Below are positions 32,947 through 41,161 of a stretch of DNA of 64,000 nucleotides, piece after piece (the first letter of the stretch is position 1; each line of letters opens with the position of its first letter). The translations under genes and the position numbers were made by a program. The notes beneath the pieces were generated by a model, which saw nothing but the letters and a program-made list of their open reading frames with translations, did not search any database and was not told the DNA's origin. The stretch is from the NCBI RefSeq assembly GCF_945605565.1, contig NZ_OX216966.1, positions 6,623,501 to 6,687,500 on the forward strand. The letters are read 5' to 3'. Source of the DNA: Paenibacillus dendritiformis (GTDB lineage Bacteria; Bacillota; Bacilli; Paenibacillales; Paenibacillaceae).

Positions 32947-32973
32947 AACCCCTTGAATGTTCTTCAAGGGGTT
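32947..32973 (-). repeat. 11-bp perfect hairpin after rplL
   Basis: AACCCCTTGAA-N5-TTCAAGGGGTT lies just past the rplL stop codon. No T-run follows on the minus strand, so it may be a partial terminator, or a processing or stability element that sets the high rplL level relative to downstream genes. Confidence 0.6.
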
Positions 32974-32994
32974 CCGCACTTCAGCAAGCAAATA

Positions 32995-33360
32995 CTATTT
33001 CAGTTCTACAGTTGCGCCAGCTTCTTCGAGCTTCGCTTTTACTGCTTCTGCTTCGTCTTTGCTTACTTTTTCTTTCAATGGTTTTGGTGCGTTGTCTACG
33101 AGATCTTTCGCTTCTTTCAGGCCGAGACCTGTGATTTCGCGAACGACTTTGATGACGTTGATTTTGCCAGCGCCTGGGTTCGTCAGGATTACGTCGAATT
33201 CTGTTTGCTCAGCTGCACCAGCATCGCCAGCGCCGCCAGCCATAACTGCTACAGGAGCTGCAGCTGTTACGCCGAATTCTTCTTCGATTGCTTTAACCAG
33301 GTCGTTCAGTTCCAATACGGACATGCCTTTGATGGCTTCCAAGATTTGCTCTTTGCTCAT
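32995..33360 (-). CDS. rplL: 50S ribosomal protein L7/L12
   Basis: 121 aa bL12 stalk protein that recruits and activates translational GTPases. N-terminal dimerisation helix ([31 protein letters not shown], typical), an Ala/Gly-rich hinge, and a C-terminal domain with [22 protein letters not shown]. Located after rplJ. Confidence 0.98.
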   Translation of the reverse strand: MSKEQILEAIKGMSVLELNDLVKAIEEEFGVTAAAPVAVMAGGAGDAGAAEQTEFDVILTNPGAGKINVIKVVREITGLGLKEAKDLVDNAPKPLKEKVSKDEAEAVKAKLEEAGATVELK

Positions 33361-33430
33361 GGTTAAACCTCCATATTCATAGTAAGTTATAGTAGAAAAT
33401 GTTCACGTCCCCGCATGGGCACGGAGTCTC

Positions 33431-33943
33431 TTACGCTTCTGCTTCTTGCTTCTCTGCGACCGCCTTGACGGCGAGTGCGAAGTTGCGCACAGGCGCTTGG
33501 AGCACGCTGAGCAACATGGACAGCAAGCCTTCGCGGGAAGGAAGCTCGGCCAGTGCTTTGATTTGAGCTACATCGACAACGCGGCCTTCGACCACGCCAC
33601 CTTTGATCTCAAGAGCGTCATTCTTCTTCGCAAAATCGTTCAAAATCTTCGCAGGAGCTACTGCGTCTTCCGGGCTGAAAGCGATAGCCGTCGGTCCGGA
33701 CAACACTTGATCCAGCTCAGACAATTCCGCTTGCGCTGTCGCACGGCGAACCATGGTGTTTTTCAACACTTGGAACTCGATGCCTGCTTCGCGCAATTGC
33801 TTGCGAAGTTCAGTCACTTGAGTCACGTTCAAACCGCGATAGTCGGCAACAACCGTCGTTACGCTGCCACGCAATTTCTCTGCGATTACTTCTACTTCTT
33901 GCTGTTTCGCTTCGATAATTTTTGCGTTTGCCACTCGATCCAC
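33431..33943 (-). CDS. rplJ: 50S ribosomal protein L10
   Basis: 170 aa uL10, the base of the L7/L12 stalk. It has [37 protein letters not shown] and the C-terminal helix that binds L12 dimers. Preceded by a recognisable L10 leader with its own promoter, so rplJ-rplL output is probably controlled by L10 or L10-L12 binding. Confidence 0.98.
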   Translation of the reverse strand: MDRVANAKIIEAKQQEVEVIAEKLRGSVTTVVADYRGLNVTQVTELRKQLREAGIEFQVLKNTMVRRATAQAELSELDQVLSGPTAIAFSPEDAVAPAKILNDFAKKNDALEIKGGVVEGRVVDVAQIKALAELPSREGLLSMLLSVLQAPVRNFALAVKAVAEKQEAEA

Positions 33944-34002
33944 CTCCTACAAGTTCTTATCTAACCGCATCCTGGACTATTATGTTCTGCCTACACGAGC
34001 AT

Positions 34003-34150
34003 AAGAAAAGCCTCTGCAGCAATCTACAGAGGCATCACGAATGCAGCGGCGCTTGATCACGCATGTTCCCATGCGCCACCGCATCTTCTATTTCGAACAC
34101 CTCGGTAGGAGATTAAGCCTTACGGCACCTACTGTCTATGGTACGATTAT
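34003..34150 (-). ncRNA. L10 leader (autoregulatory RNA of rplJ-rplL)
   Basis: The minus-strand RNA contains ATAGACAGTAGGTGCCGTAA and TCTCCTACCGAGGTG, the conserved L10-binding core known from Firmicutes L10 leaders. It is followed by a terminator hairpin GCCTCTG-N10-CAGAGGC (34033-34010) with TTTTCTT. L10 binding is known to favour termination in such leaders. It lies between rplA and rplJ. Confidence 0.88.
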
Positions 34151-34187
34151 TCATTTTCAACACACACGCGAATCTCACAACCTCATT

Positions 34188-34217
34188 AGGATACCATAGT
34201 CAGCCAACTTGTGTCAA
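34188..34217 (-). promoter_or_regulatory. Sigma-A promoter of rplJ-rplL
   Basis: -35 TTGACA (34217-34212) and -10 TATCCT (34193-34188) with 18-bp spacing on the minus strand. The predicted start near 34181 precedes the L10 leader core. Confidence 0.75.
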
Positions 34218-34260
34218 CCTTAACTATAGTTTAAACGAAGAATGCGAGATGCTGCCGAAC

Positions 34261-34953
34261 TTAGCGATAGTTCGCTGTGTTCACGCGTGCGGCAGGTCCC
34301 ATCGTGGAAGATACCGCGATGTTCTTCATGTATACGCCTTTAGCCGCTGCCGGCTTCGCACGGTTCAGCGCGTCGATGAGTGCTTTCAGGTTCTCATTCA
34401 ACTGTTCAGCACTGAAGGACGCTTTCCCGATAGGCGCATGAATTTGGCCTGCTCTGTCCAGACGGTACTCGATTTTACCCGCTTTGATCTCTTGGATCGC
34501 TTTGGCAACGTCGAATGTAACCGTGCCGGCTTTCGGGTTAGGCATCAGGCCTTTACCGCCGAGGATACGGCCCAATTTACCTACTTCGCTCATCATGTCC
34601 GGTGTAGCCACGCAGACATCGAAGTCGAACCAGCCTTGCTGGATTTTGTTGATCATGTCCTGATCGCCTACAAAATCAGCGCCAGCCGCTTCCGCTTCTT
34701 TCGCTTTTTCGCCTTTTGCAAAGACGAGAACGCGCTTCGTCTTACCTGTTCCGTGAGGAAGCACGACTACCCCACGCACGTTTTGGTCCTGTTTGCGCGG
34801 GTCAACGCCCAGGCGCACAGCAACTTCAATCGTTTCATCAAATTTAGCCGTAGCCGACTTTTTCACCAATTCAATGGCTTCCGCCGGCTCGTAAGTTGCA
34901 TCTCTATCGATCAACTTCGCGGCTTCTTCATACTTCTTGCCACGTTTTGCCAT
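34261..34953 (-). CDS. rplA: 50S ribosomal protein L1
   Basis: 230 aa uL1 of the mobile E-site stalk. ATG at 34953 ([16 protein letters not shown]) with AAAGGAGG upstream. Contains [38 protein letters not shown] and [15 protein letters not shown]. It follows rplK; L1 is an autorepressor of rplKA in several bacteria. Confidence 0.98.
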   Translation of the reverse strand: MAKRGKKYEEAAKLIDRDATYEPAEAIELVKKSATAKFDETIEVAVRLGVDPRKQDQNVRGVVVLPHGTGKTKRVLVFAKGEKAKEAEAAGADFVGDQDMINKIQQGWFDFDVCVATPDMMSEVGKLGRILGGKGLMPNPKAGTVTFDVAKAIQEIKAGKIEYRLDRAGQIHAPIGKASFSAEQLNENLKALIDALNRAKPAAAKGVYMKNIAVSSTMGPAARVNTANYR

Positions 34954-35015
34954 GATTATGTTCCTCCTTTGTGGTAATAGCGGTTGAACCTCCCACATCT
35001 GTCACGCAGACCCGA

Positions 35016-35441
35016 TTAGTCTTCGATGACGATACCCATGCTGCGGGCTGTGCCTTCAACCATGCGCATAGCCGATTCTACGGATGCCGCATTCAGGTCT
35101 GGCATTTTTTGCTCAGCGATTTGGCGAACGGTGTCGCGCTTCACTGTAGCCACTTTCTTTTTGTTCGGCTCGCCGGAACCTTTCTCGATCTTGGAAGCCA
35201 CTTTCAGCAACACTGCTGCTGGAGGCGTCTTCGTGATGAACGTGAAAGAGCGATCCTCGAATACTGTGATTTCAACAGGAATGATAAGGCCTGCTTGATC
35301 TGCAGTCTTCGCGTTGAATTCCTTACAGAACGCCATGATGTTCACGCCTGCTTGACCCAGTGCTGGACCGACCGGCGGCGCAGGATTCGCTTTCCCTGCA
35401 GGAATCTGCAATTTTACCACTTTGATGACTTTTTTTGCCAT
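35016..35441 (-). CDS. rplK: 50S ribosomal protein L11
   Basis: 141 aa uL11 of the GTPase-associated centre, also needed for RelA activation. It has the [31 protein letters not shown] motif and the C-terminal RNA-binding domain ([29 protein letters not shown]). The 77-nt space from nusG contains a stable hairpin at 35466-35496. Confidence 0.98.
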   Translation of the reverse strand: MAKKVIKVVKLQIPAGKANPAPPVGPALGQAGVNIMAFCKEFNAKTADQAGLIIPVEITVFEDRSFTFITKTPPAAVLLKVASKIEKGSGEPNKKKVATVKRDTVRQIAEQKMPDLNAASVESAMRMVEGTARSMGIVIED

Positions 35442-35518
35442 TGTCGTACACCTCCTTGCGCTAATATGTGAGCCCGGAGCAAGCTCCCTCTCACATCAGA
35501 AAACCTGTCAAAGATGTA

Positions 35519-36052
35519 TTAAATCTTCTCCACCTGATGGTAATCCAGTTCAAGCGGGGTTTCCCTTCCAAACATGTTAACATGGACCTTCAACTTCGCT
35601 TTATCGAGAAGGATCTCTTCGACCGTGCCGACAAAGTTAGCGAAAGGCCCTACCTTAATGCGTACCGATTCCTTCAATTCGAAATCGACCTTCGGCTTCG
35701 GCTCTTCCATTCCCATCTGCCGCAAAATCTGTTCAACCTCTTCCGGCATCAGAGGAATCGGCTTGGAGCCGGATCCTGTGGAACCGACAAATCCAGTGAC
35801 GCCCGGCGTATTGCGAACAACATACCAGGATTCATCCGTCTGGATCATCTCAACCAAAACATAGCCAGGGTAAACTTTGCGCATGACGGTTTTTTTCTTG
35901 CCGTCTTTGTTCACCAATTCTTCTTCCATCGGAACAAGAACCCGGAATATCTTGTCTTCCATTCCCATGGATTCGACGCGCTTTTCCAGATTGGCCTTCA
36001 CTTTGTTCTCATACCCGGAATAGGTATGAACAACGTACCATCTCTTTTCCAT
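35519..36052 (-). CDS. nusG: Transcription termination/antitermination factor NusG
   Basis: 177 aa, same length as B. subtilis NusG. ATG at 36052 (MEKRWYVVHTYSGYENKVKANLEKR, family start) with GGTGG 7 nt upstream. NGN domain includes FPGYVLVEM-like PGYVLVEMIQTDESWYVVRNTPGVTGFVG, and the KOW domain has VGPFANFVGTVEEI. Binds RNA polymerase and stimulates pausing or couples to S10. It follows secE. Confidence 0.98.
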   Translation of the reverse strand: MEKRWYVVHTYSGYENKVKANLEKRVESMGMEDKIFRVLVPMEEELVNKDGKKKTVMRKVYPGYVLVEMIQTDESWYVVRNTPGVTGFVGSTGSGSKPIPLMPEEVEQILRQMGMEEPKPKVDFELKESVRIKVGPFANFVGTVEEILLDKAKLKVHVNMFGRETPLELDYHQVEKI

Positions 36053-36075
36053 AACCAAGCCACCTTGGGACTTTA

Positions 36076-36285
36076 TTAAATAATCGCTTCGACGATCGCG
36101 GAAATACCGATGTCAAGGACCCAGAAATAAAGCGTCATAAAGAAAACCGTTCCCAATACGACCAGCGTATAGCTTGTCAGCTCTTTACGATTGGGCCAGC
36201 GAACTTTTTTTAATTCACCCCAGCTGTCGGCAAAGAAGGAAAACAATGAACTGAAAGGTTGTTTCAGTTTCCCGAAGAAAGCCAC
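36076..36285 (-). CDS. secE: Preprotein translocase subunit SecE
   Basis: 69 aa from a GTG at 36285, 7 nt after GGAGGT. One C-terminal membrane helix (YTLVVLGTVFFMTLYFWVLD) follows the amphipathic segment with the conserved ELKKVRWPNRKEL motif. Stabilises SecY. Standard rpmG-secE-nusG order. Confidence 0.97.
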   Translation of the reverse strand: MAFFGKLKQPFSSLFSFFADSWGELKKVRWPNRKELTSYTLVVLGTVFFMTLYFWVLDIGISAIVEAII

Positions 36286-36305
36286 GGACTACACCTCCAT
36301 CAGAC

Positions 36306-36455
36306 TTATCTCGTTTCGCGATGAGAAGTATGCTCGTTGCAGAACTTGCAGAATTTCTTCAACTCAATGCGGTCTGGGTGATTGCGCTTGTTCTTTGTCG
36401 TCGTGTAGTTGCGTTGTTTGCAGCTCGTGCAAGCCATCGTAATAATTACCCGCAT
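36306..36455 (-). CDS. rpmG: 50S ribosomal protein L33 (zinc-binding form)
   Basis: 49 aa: [20 protein letters not shown] start, with CxxC pairs at residues 9/12 and 36/39 forming the zinc ribbon of C+ L33. ATG at 36455 has AGGAGGT upstream and the TAA is at 36308-36306. It starts the rpmG-secE-nusG unit. Confidence 0.96.
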   Translation of the reverse strand: MRVIITMACTSCKQRNYTTTKNKRNHPDRIELKKFCKFCNEHTSHRETR

Positions 36456-36622
36456 GTAGTACACCTCCTGAAGACACCTTATTGTGATAAGAAGCGTCGA
36501 AATTATAGTCTAACGAATACGGATACGCCCTCCTGCCCGATGACAGGGAGCTTCCGTTCCCGCAAGCTGAATAAGCAAAGCTTACTCAGTAATACGTACG
36601 CATATTTAGGCCTACCTAAAAC
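36456..36622 (-). other. Structured 5' leader of rpmG-secE-nusG
   Basis: About 160 nt between the promoter at 36623-36651 and rpmG. It contains an inverted repeat CTGAGTAAGC-TTT-GCTTATTCAG and a GGGA/TCCC-containing stem, plus a TATAAT near 36502-36507 that may mark a second start without a good -35. No gene is seen. Confidence 0.5.
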
Positions 36623-36651
36623 ACTTTATCACAAGGGTCAATTGAAGTCAA
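36623..36651 (-). promoter_or_regulatory. Sigma-A promoter for rpmG-secE-nusG
   Basis: -35 TTGACT (36651-36646) and -10 TAAAGT (36628-36623) with 17-bp spacing and a TGTGA extension before the -10, on the minus strand. Confidence 0.65.
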
Positions 36652-36844
36652 TGAAAAGATAGCGCTGCTGTGGGGTTCGCAGGGCTTCCTTGCTATGCCG
36701 TAGAACAGCTGCTTGCCGGTAAATCCGCTCTCTCGAAATCGACTATTATTCATTATTGTGGAATCTCTGCAAATCTAAACCTGTGACGATGAGGCAATCG
36801 ACAGACATGCGATTGGGGCGTTCAGCAGAAGGGGCAGATTGGAT

Positions 36845-36867
36845 AAAAAAGAAAGCGTCCGGCCTTC
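36845..36867 (-). terminator. Intrinsic terminator after sigH
   Basis: Minus-strand GAAGGC-N5-GCTTTC stem (one G-U pair) followed directly by TTTTTT, 55-77 nt beyond the sigH stop. The remaining sequence to 36652 has no recognisable gene. Confidence 0.6.
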
Positions 36868-36921
36868 TCCTCTTAGAGGATATTCAAACACGCATGGTTA
36901 TGCATTACACGGACACTTCTT

Positions 36922-37581
36922 CTACTCTTCTCCGTCGCCGTCCCGCAGTTCCAGATAGCGCTCCAGCTTGCGCTTGACGCGCTGGAGGGCGTTGTCTATC
37001 GACTTGACATGGCGATCCAGGTCAACGGCAATCTCCTGATAGGATCGTCCATCCAAATACAACATTAGCACTCTGCGCTCAAGATCGCTCAAAATCTCGG
37101 CCATCTTGTCTTCCAGTCCGACGAATTCTTCCTGATTGATAATCAGCTCTTCGGGATCCGACACGCGGGAGCCTCCGATAATATCAAGAAGCGTCCGGTC
37201 CGAATCCTCATCATAGATCGGCTTGTCCAAGGATACATAGGAGTTCAATGGAATGTGCTTCTGGCGCGTTGCCGTCTTGATTGCGGTAATGATCTGCCTC
37301 GTGATGCACAGTTCGGCAAACGCCTTGAATGAAGCCAACTTATCGCCCTTGAAATCCCGGATTGACTTATATAATCCGATCATACCTTCTTGTACGATAT
37401 CCTCGCGATCGGCTCCTATCAAAAAATAAGAGCGTGCCTTGGCACGTACGAAATTACGGTACTTGTTAATTAAATACTCTAGCGCTTCGCTGTCTCCCTC
37501 ACGAACTGCGTCGACGAGAAGTTCATCCGACAACCGTTCGTACGGACAGGGGGTGCTCAATGCTCTGAGGTCAACACTCAC
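36922..37581 (-). CDS. sigH: RNA polymerase sigma factor SigH (sigma-30)
   Basis: 219 aa from a GTG at 37581, 7 nt after GGAGGG; B. subtilis SigH has 218 aa. Region 2 is nearly identical to SigH (YRNFVRAKARSYFLIGADRE, DIVQEGMIGLYKSIRDFKGD, FAELCITRQIITAIKTATRQ), and region 4 ends in GRSYQEIAVDLDRHVKSIDNALQR. It directs post-exponential and early sporulation genes such as spo0A and spo0F. Its promoter carries a perfect palindrome. Confidence 0.97.
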   Translation of the reverse strand: MSVDLRALSTPCPYERLSDELLVDAVREGDSEALEYLINKYRNFVRAKARSYFLIGADREDIVQEGMIGLYKSIRDFKGDKLASFKAFAELCITRQIITAIKTATRQKHIPLNSYVSLDKPIYDEDSDRTLLDIIGGSRVSDPEELIINQEEFVGLEDKMAEILSDLERRVLMLYLDGRSYQEIAVDLDRHVKSIDNALQRVKRKLERYLELRDGDGEE

Positions 37582-37628
37582 TAGCAATCCCTCCGGCCTG
37601 CAACGCAATTCACCGTTACATCACAAAT

Positions 37629-37655
37629 GATAGATTCAGTATATATGAATCTATC
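37629..37655. promoter_or_regulatory. Palindromic operator-like site over the sigH promoter
   Basis: GATAGATTCA-N7-TGAATCTATC, a perfect 10-bp inverted repeat that covers the sigH -10 hexamer (37643-37638). Its position is that of a repressor site. In B. subtilis sigH is repressed by AbrB, which has no strict palindromic consensus, so the cognate factor here is unknown. Confidence 0.7.
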
Positions 37656-37667
37656 TCGCACCGTCAA
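37638..37667 (-). promoter_or_regulatory. Sigma-A promoter of sigH
   Basis: -35 TTGACG (37667-37662) and -10 TATACT (37643-37638) with 18-bp spacing on the minus strand; predicted start about 50 nt upstream of the GTG codon. Confidence 0.75.
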
Positions 37668-37717
37668 CCAAGGAAAGCCTTATCCGGCGCGGAATTCCAG
37701 CTATTCGACAAAATGTC

Positions 37718-38257
37718 CTAATCTTCTTCCCCCCGGCGCATCCGTTCGAGCTTCATCAGTTGGTCGAGGCTGAGCTTCCCTTCCAGTGGATTGCGCTTCA
37801 CCGGCTGGGAGGCATGCTCGCGAATCCGGCTCTCCACCTCCCGCCTCGATTGCTCCACGATGAGCCGAAGCTCGCGGGCCGATATGCGCAGCGCGCCGAG
37901 GCCGAGGACGACGCGCTGCTCCGTCATATCTGATGTCGCCACATAGATCTGGCGCCGGCGGTGGGAGAGCTCCTTGACAAGACGCTCGATGCATTCATCC
38001 GCCGTTTCCTTCTCCTTCGTGAAGTAGACTTCGATCTTGCCCTGCGTGTAGGTAGCTCCCAGACCGGGGACGCGGTAGGCGTCAAATACGGCGATGACGC
38101 GCCGGCCGGAATATGCCTGGTACTCCGCCAGGTTGTCCAGCAGGCGGTCGCGCGCATCCTCGAGCCTCCGGTCGGCCAGCTGCTTCAGCTCATGCCAGGC
38201 GCCGATCATATTGTAGCCGTCCACCAGCAGCACGTCGCGCCAATCTTGCTGCCGCAT
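37718..38257 (-). CDS. rae1: Ribosome-associated endoribonuclease Rae1 (YacP), NYN domain
   Basis: 179 aa NYN/PIN-like nuclease. The acidic active-site motifs are visible: LLVDGYNMIGAW near residue 10, FDAYRV near 58, and ATSDMTEQ near 107. B. subtilis Rae1 cleaves mRNA in the ribosomal A site. The ATG is 2 nt after the rlmB stop with a weak Shine-Dalgarno, suggesting coupling. Standard order cysS-mrnC-rlmB-rae1-sigH. Confidence 0.95.
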   Translation of the reverse strand: MRQQDWRDVLLVDGYNMIGAWHELKQLADRRLEDARDRLLDNLAEYQAYSGRRVIAVFDAYRVPGLGATYTQGKIEVYFTKEKETADECIERLVKELSHRRRQIYVATSDMTEQRVVLGLGALRISARELRLIVEQSRREVESRIREHASQPVKRNPLEGKLSLDQLMKLERMRRGEED

Positions 38258-38259
38258 TC

Positions 38260-38997
38260 TCAGCCGCGGCGCCGGCGCACGACCTCATACATGAATATCC
38301 CGGCGGCGACCGACGCATTTAACGAATTGATCTGTCCGGCCATCGGAAGCTTCAGCAGCGCATCGCAGGTCTGTGTGACGAGGCGGCCCATGCCCTTGCT
38401 CTCGTTCCCGATAACCAACGCGAGCGGCATCGTGAACAGGTCGGTCTCGTACAGGTCCTGGGTCGCGGACACATCCGTTCCGACGAGCCAGATGCCCCGC
38501 TCCTTCAACTGCTCCATCGTCTGCGCCAGATTCGTTACCCGCGCGACCGGCACATACTCTACTGCGCCGGCGGATGTCTTGGATACGGTGGCGGTCAAGC
38601 CGACCGAACGCCGCTTCGGAATGATGACGCCATGCACTCCCGTGCAGTCTGCCGTCCGCAGAATCGATCCGAGATTATGCGGATCCTCGATCTCGTCGAG
38701 GACCAGGAGGAACGGCGTCTCCCCCTTCGCTTCCGCCCGGGCGAGAATATCGTCCACCTCCACATAGCCGTACGCGGCTACCTGGGCGACGACCCCTTGA
38801 TGCTGCACGCCCTCTGCCATCTGATCCAGCTTGCGTTTGTCCGCGGTCTGAACGATGACGCCCGCCTTCTTCGCTTCCGCGATAATCGGCTGCGTCAGAT
38901 GCTTCTGCGCGTTGTCCGCAATCCATATTTTATGAATGGTACGGCCGGAGCGGAGCGCCTCGGTGACCGAGTGCTTCCCGGCAATGTATTCTTCCAT
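38260..38997 (-). CDS. rlmB: 23S rRNA (guanosine-2'-O)-methyltransferase RlmB
   Basis: 245 aa SPOUT-class (TrmH/SpoU) enzyme for Gm2251 of 23S rRNA. An N-terminal substrate-binding domain (AGKHSVTEALRSGRTIHKIWIAD) is followed by the knotted SAM domain with motifs ILDEIEDPHNLGSILRTADC-like LVLDEIEDPHNLGSILR, LALVIGNESKGM and the C-terminal LKLPMAGQINSLNASVAAGI. Between mrnC and rae1. Confidence 0.96.
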   Translation of the reverse strand: MEEYIAGKHSVTEALRSGRTIHKIWIADNAQKHLTQPIIAEAKKAGVIVQTADKRKLDQMAEGVQHQGVVAQVAAYGYVEVDDILARAEAKGETPFLLVLDEIEDPHNLGSILRTADCTGVHGVIIPKRRSVGLTATVSKTSAGAVEYVPVARVTNLAQTMEQLKERGIWLVGTDVSATQDLYETDLFTMPLALVIGNESKGMGRLVTQTCDALLKLPMAGQINSLNASVAAGIFMYEVVRRRRG

Positions 38998-39105
38998 ATC
39001 TATGCTGCCTCCCGTAATGTTGCTTCCTCTTGCCGTTCAATCGGCTTGACCGGGCTTGGCCCGGGTTGTCCAGGCTTAAGCGGATAATGCCCTCGCCCGG
39101 ATCCG

Positions 39106-39624
39106 TCAATCCCGCTTCTCCGGCCGCTCAGCCGGCTTCGCTGCTTCCGGCTTCCCCGGCGCATCCGTCTGTGCCGGCGGCTCCTCCTCTTCCGGGGCCT
39201 GCACGACCATCTCGGCCAGCTGCCGGATGCGGTCGCCCCGGCCGCTGAAGTACAAGTAGCCGAACAGCGCCTCCAGCGCCGTCGCCTGACGGTACTCATT
39301 CACATTGGCGCTCTTCGGCACCGCAGACTTGGCATTGCGCCCCTGGCGGACGATGTCCGCCTCCTCCGGCGTCAGCAGCGGCGTCAGGCGCCCAAGCGCC
39401 CGCGCCTGCGACTTGGCCGACACGTAGCGTGTCGCCTGCCGGTGCAGCACATGCGGGCGATGGTTCGGCAGCGAGATGAGATACTGCCGAATCGCCATCT
39501 CATAGACTGCATCGCCCATATACGCCAGCACGATCGGCGGCAGCAGCTTCGGCTCCTTCGCCGGCGGGTAAGGGAACAGCCACGTTCCCCCCGCCTCGGC
39601 GCCGTCCAGGTTCTCTATGTCCAT
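39106..39624 (-). CDS. mrnC: Mini-ribonuclease III
   Basis: 172 aa from Met at 39624, chosen because GAGG lies 8 nt upstream. An ATG at 39711 overlapping the cysS stop (ATGA) would add 29 residues. The RNase III catalytic domain without dsRBD has LAYMGDAVYEMAIRQYL and ATALEALFGYLYFSG, with the expected acidic residues. It trims 23S rRNA ends in Bacillus. After residue ~140 it has an unusual Pro/Ala/Glu/Lys-rich tail absent from the 143-aa B. subtilis protein. Confidence 0.92.
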   Translation of the reverse strand: MDIENLDGAEAGGTWLFPYPPAKEPKLLPPIVLAYMGDAVYEMAIRQYLISLPNHRPHVLHRQATRYVSAKSQARALGRLTPLLTPEEADIVRQGRNAKSAVPKSANVNEYRQATALEALFGYLYFSGRGDRIRQLAEMVVQAPEEEEPPAQTDAPGKPEAAKPAERPEKRD

Positions 39625-39707
39625 TCCCTGTTCCTCATTGTCATTCACATTGTCATTCATCACGTCTGTTGCTCCGTCCTTCGCATCCGGCTGCACCCGC
39701 GGCTCCC

Positions 39708-41126
39708 TCATTTGCGGCGCCAACGGATGCCTTGCGGCGTATCTTCCAGGATAATGCCCTGGGCGGTCAGCATATCGCGAATCTCATCGGCACGCGCCCA
39801 GTTCTTCGCCTTGCGCGCGTCCGTGCGCTCTTGAATCAGGCGGTTAATCTCCTCGTCAAGCAGGTCCTCTTCCTCCTGCTCCGGGACGAGCCCAAGCACA
39901 TTGTTCATCGCCTCGATCGCATCGAGCAGCGCTTGCAGATTCGCCGTCTGCCGATCGTCCTGGCTTCCCTGCTGCATCGTGCTGTTCACCAAGTTAACCC
40001 AATCGAACACGGCCGTAATCGCATCGGCCGTATTGAAATCGTCCTGCATCTTCGCATCGAACGTATCGAGGATGTCGGCCAGCTTCTGCTGCAAGGCTTC
40101 GTCCGGCTCCCGCTCCGCCGCGTCCTCCGCCGACTTGAGCAGATGGCGGAGATTCTGGACCGCATTGACGATGCGGCCTGCGCTCTTCTCGGCCTGCATC
40201 ATCGCTTCCTCGCTGAAATTCAGCGGATTGCGGTAATGGGTGGCGAGGATGAAATAGCGAATCGCCTCCATCTTGTAGCGCGCGCGGAGTTCCTTGACGA
40301 TCACGCCGTTGCCGAGCGATTTCGACATTTTTTCGTTGTTGATATGAATGTACCCGTTATGCATCCAAATATTCGCGAGCGGCTTGCCGGTCAGCGATTC
40401 GGATTGCGCCACTTCGCATTCGTGATGCGGGAACTGCAAATCCTGGCCTCCGCCGTGAATGTCCAGCGTGTCTCCCAAAAATTTGCGCGCCATGGCGGAG
40501 CATTCGATATGCCAGCCCGGACGTCCTTCGCCCCACGGGCTCGGCCACGAGATTTCCCCCGGCTTCGCCGCCTTCCAGAGCACGAAATCTTCCGGATTCT
40601 CCTTCCGCTCGTCGACCTCGACCCGAATGCCGTGCTGCAGCTCCTCCAGGTTCTGATGGGACAGCTTGCCGTATTCGGCGAAGCGATTCGTGCGGAAATA
40701 GACATCCTTGCCGGACTCATAAGCAAAGCCTTCCTCCACCAGATTGGCGATGAAGGCGATAATTTCCTCGACATGATCGAGCACGCGCGGGTTGTGGGTC
40801 GCGCGGCGCACGCCGATGCCATCGATATCTTCGTAGAACGCCTGGATGAACTTTTCCGCGATGACAGGCACGGGATCTCCCGTCTCCATCGACTTGCGGA
40901 TGAGGCGATCGTCCACATCGGTGAAGTTCACGACATAGTTCACCTCATAACCGATCTGTTCCAAATAGCGCCGCACCACATCGAATACGATCTGGGGCCT
41001 GGCATTTCCGATATGAATATAATCGTACACGGTCGGACCGCACACATACATGTTCACCTTATCCGGATGGATCGGCACGAATGTTTCTTTGCGGCGCGTC
41101 ATCGTGTTGTAAATCTGAAGCGTCAT
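39708..41126 (-). CDS. cysS: Cysteinyl-tRNA synthetase
   Basis: 472 aa class I synthetase. ATG at 41126 (MTLQIYNTMTRRKETF) with CAGGGAGG upstream. The HIGH-type HIGNARP, KMSKS (NEKMSKSLGN) and zinc-binding residues (CGPTVYD, ECSAMARKFLG...GGGQDLQFPHHECEVAQ) are intact. It lies 35 nt after cysE and is probably expressed from the same T-box-controlled promoter. Confidence 0.98.
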   Translation of the reverse strand: MTLQIYNTMTRRKETFVPIHPDKVNMYVCGPTVYDYIHIGNARPQIVFDVVRRYLEQIGYEVNYVVNFTDVDDRLIRKSMETGDPVPVIAEKFIQAFYEDIDGIGVRRATHNPRVLDHVEEIIAFIANLVEEGFAYESGKDVYFRTNRFAEYGKLSHQNLEELQHGIRVEVDERKENPEDFVLWKAAKPGEISWPSPWGEGRPGWHIECSAMARKFLGDTLDIHGGGQDLQFPHHECEVAQSESLTGKPLANIWMHNGYIHINNEKMSKSLGNGVIVKELRARYKMEAIRYFILATHYRNPLNFSEEAMMQAEKSAGRIVNAVQNLRHLLKSAEDAAEREPDEALQQKLADILDTFDAKMQDDFNTADAITAVFDWVNLVNSTMQQGSQDDRQTANLQALLDAIEAMNNVLGLVPEQEEEDLLDEEINRLIQERTDARKAKNWARADEIRDMLTAQGIILEDTPQGIRWRRK

Positions 41127-41161
41127 GTTGAGTTAACCTCCCTGTTCATGTGCCCTTCGGG

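Noticed and set aside
32947..32973. Terminator call for the hairpin after rplL
   Set aside because: A strong stem but no T-run follows in the transcript, so it was listed as a hairpin repeat rather than as an intrinsic terminator.
39000..39299. 99-codon minus-strand frame rich in Arg/Ser between rlmB and mrnC
   Set aside because: It overlaps the mrnC C-terminus in another frame and has the Arg-rich composition typical of GC-rich shadow frames.
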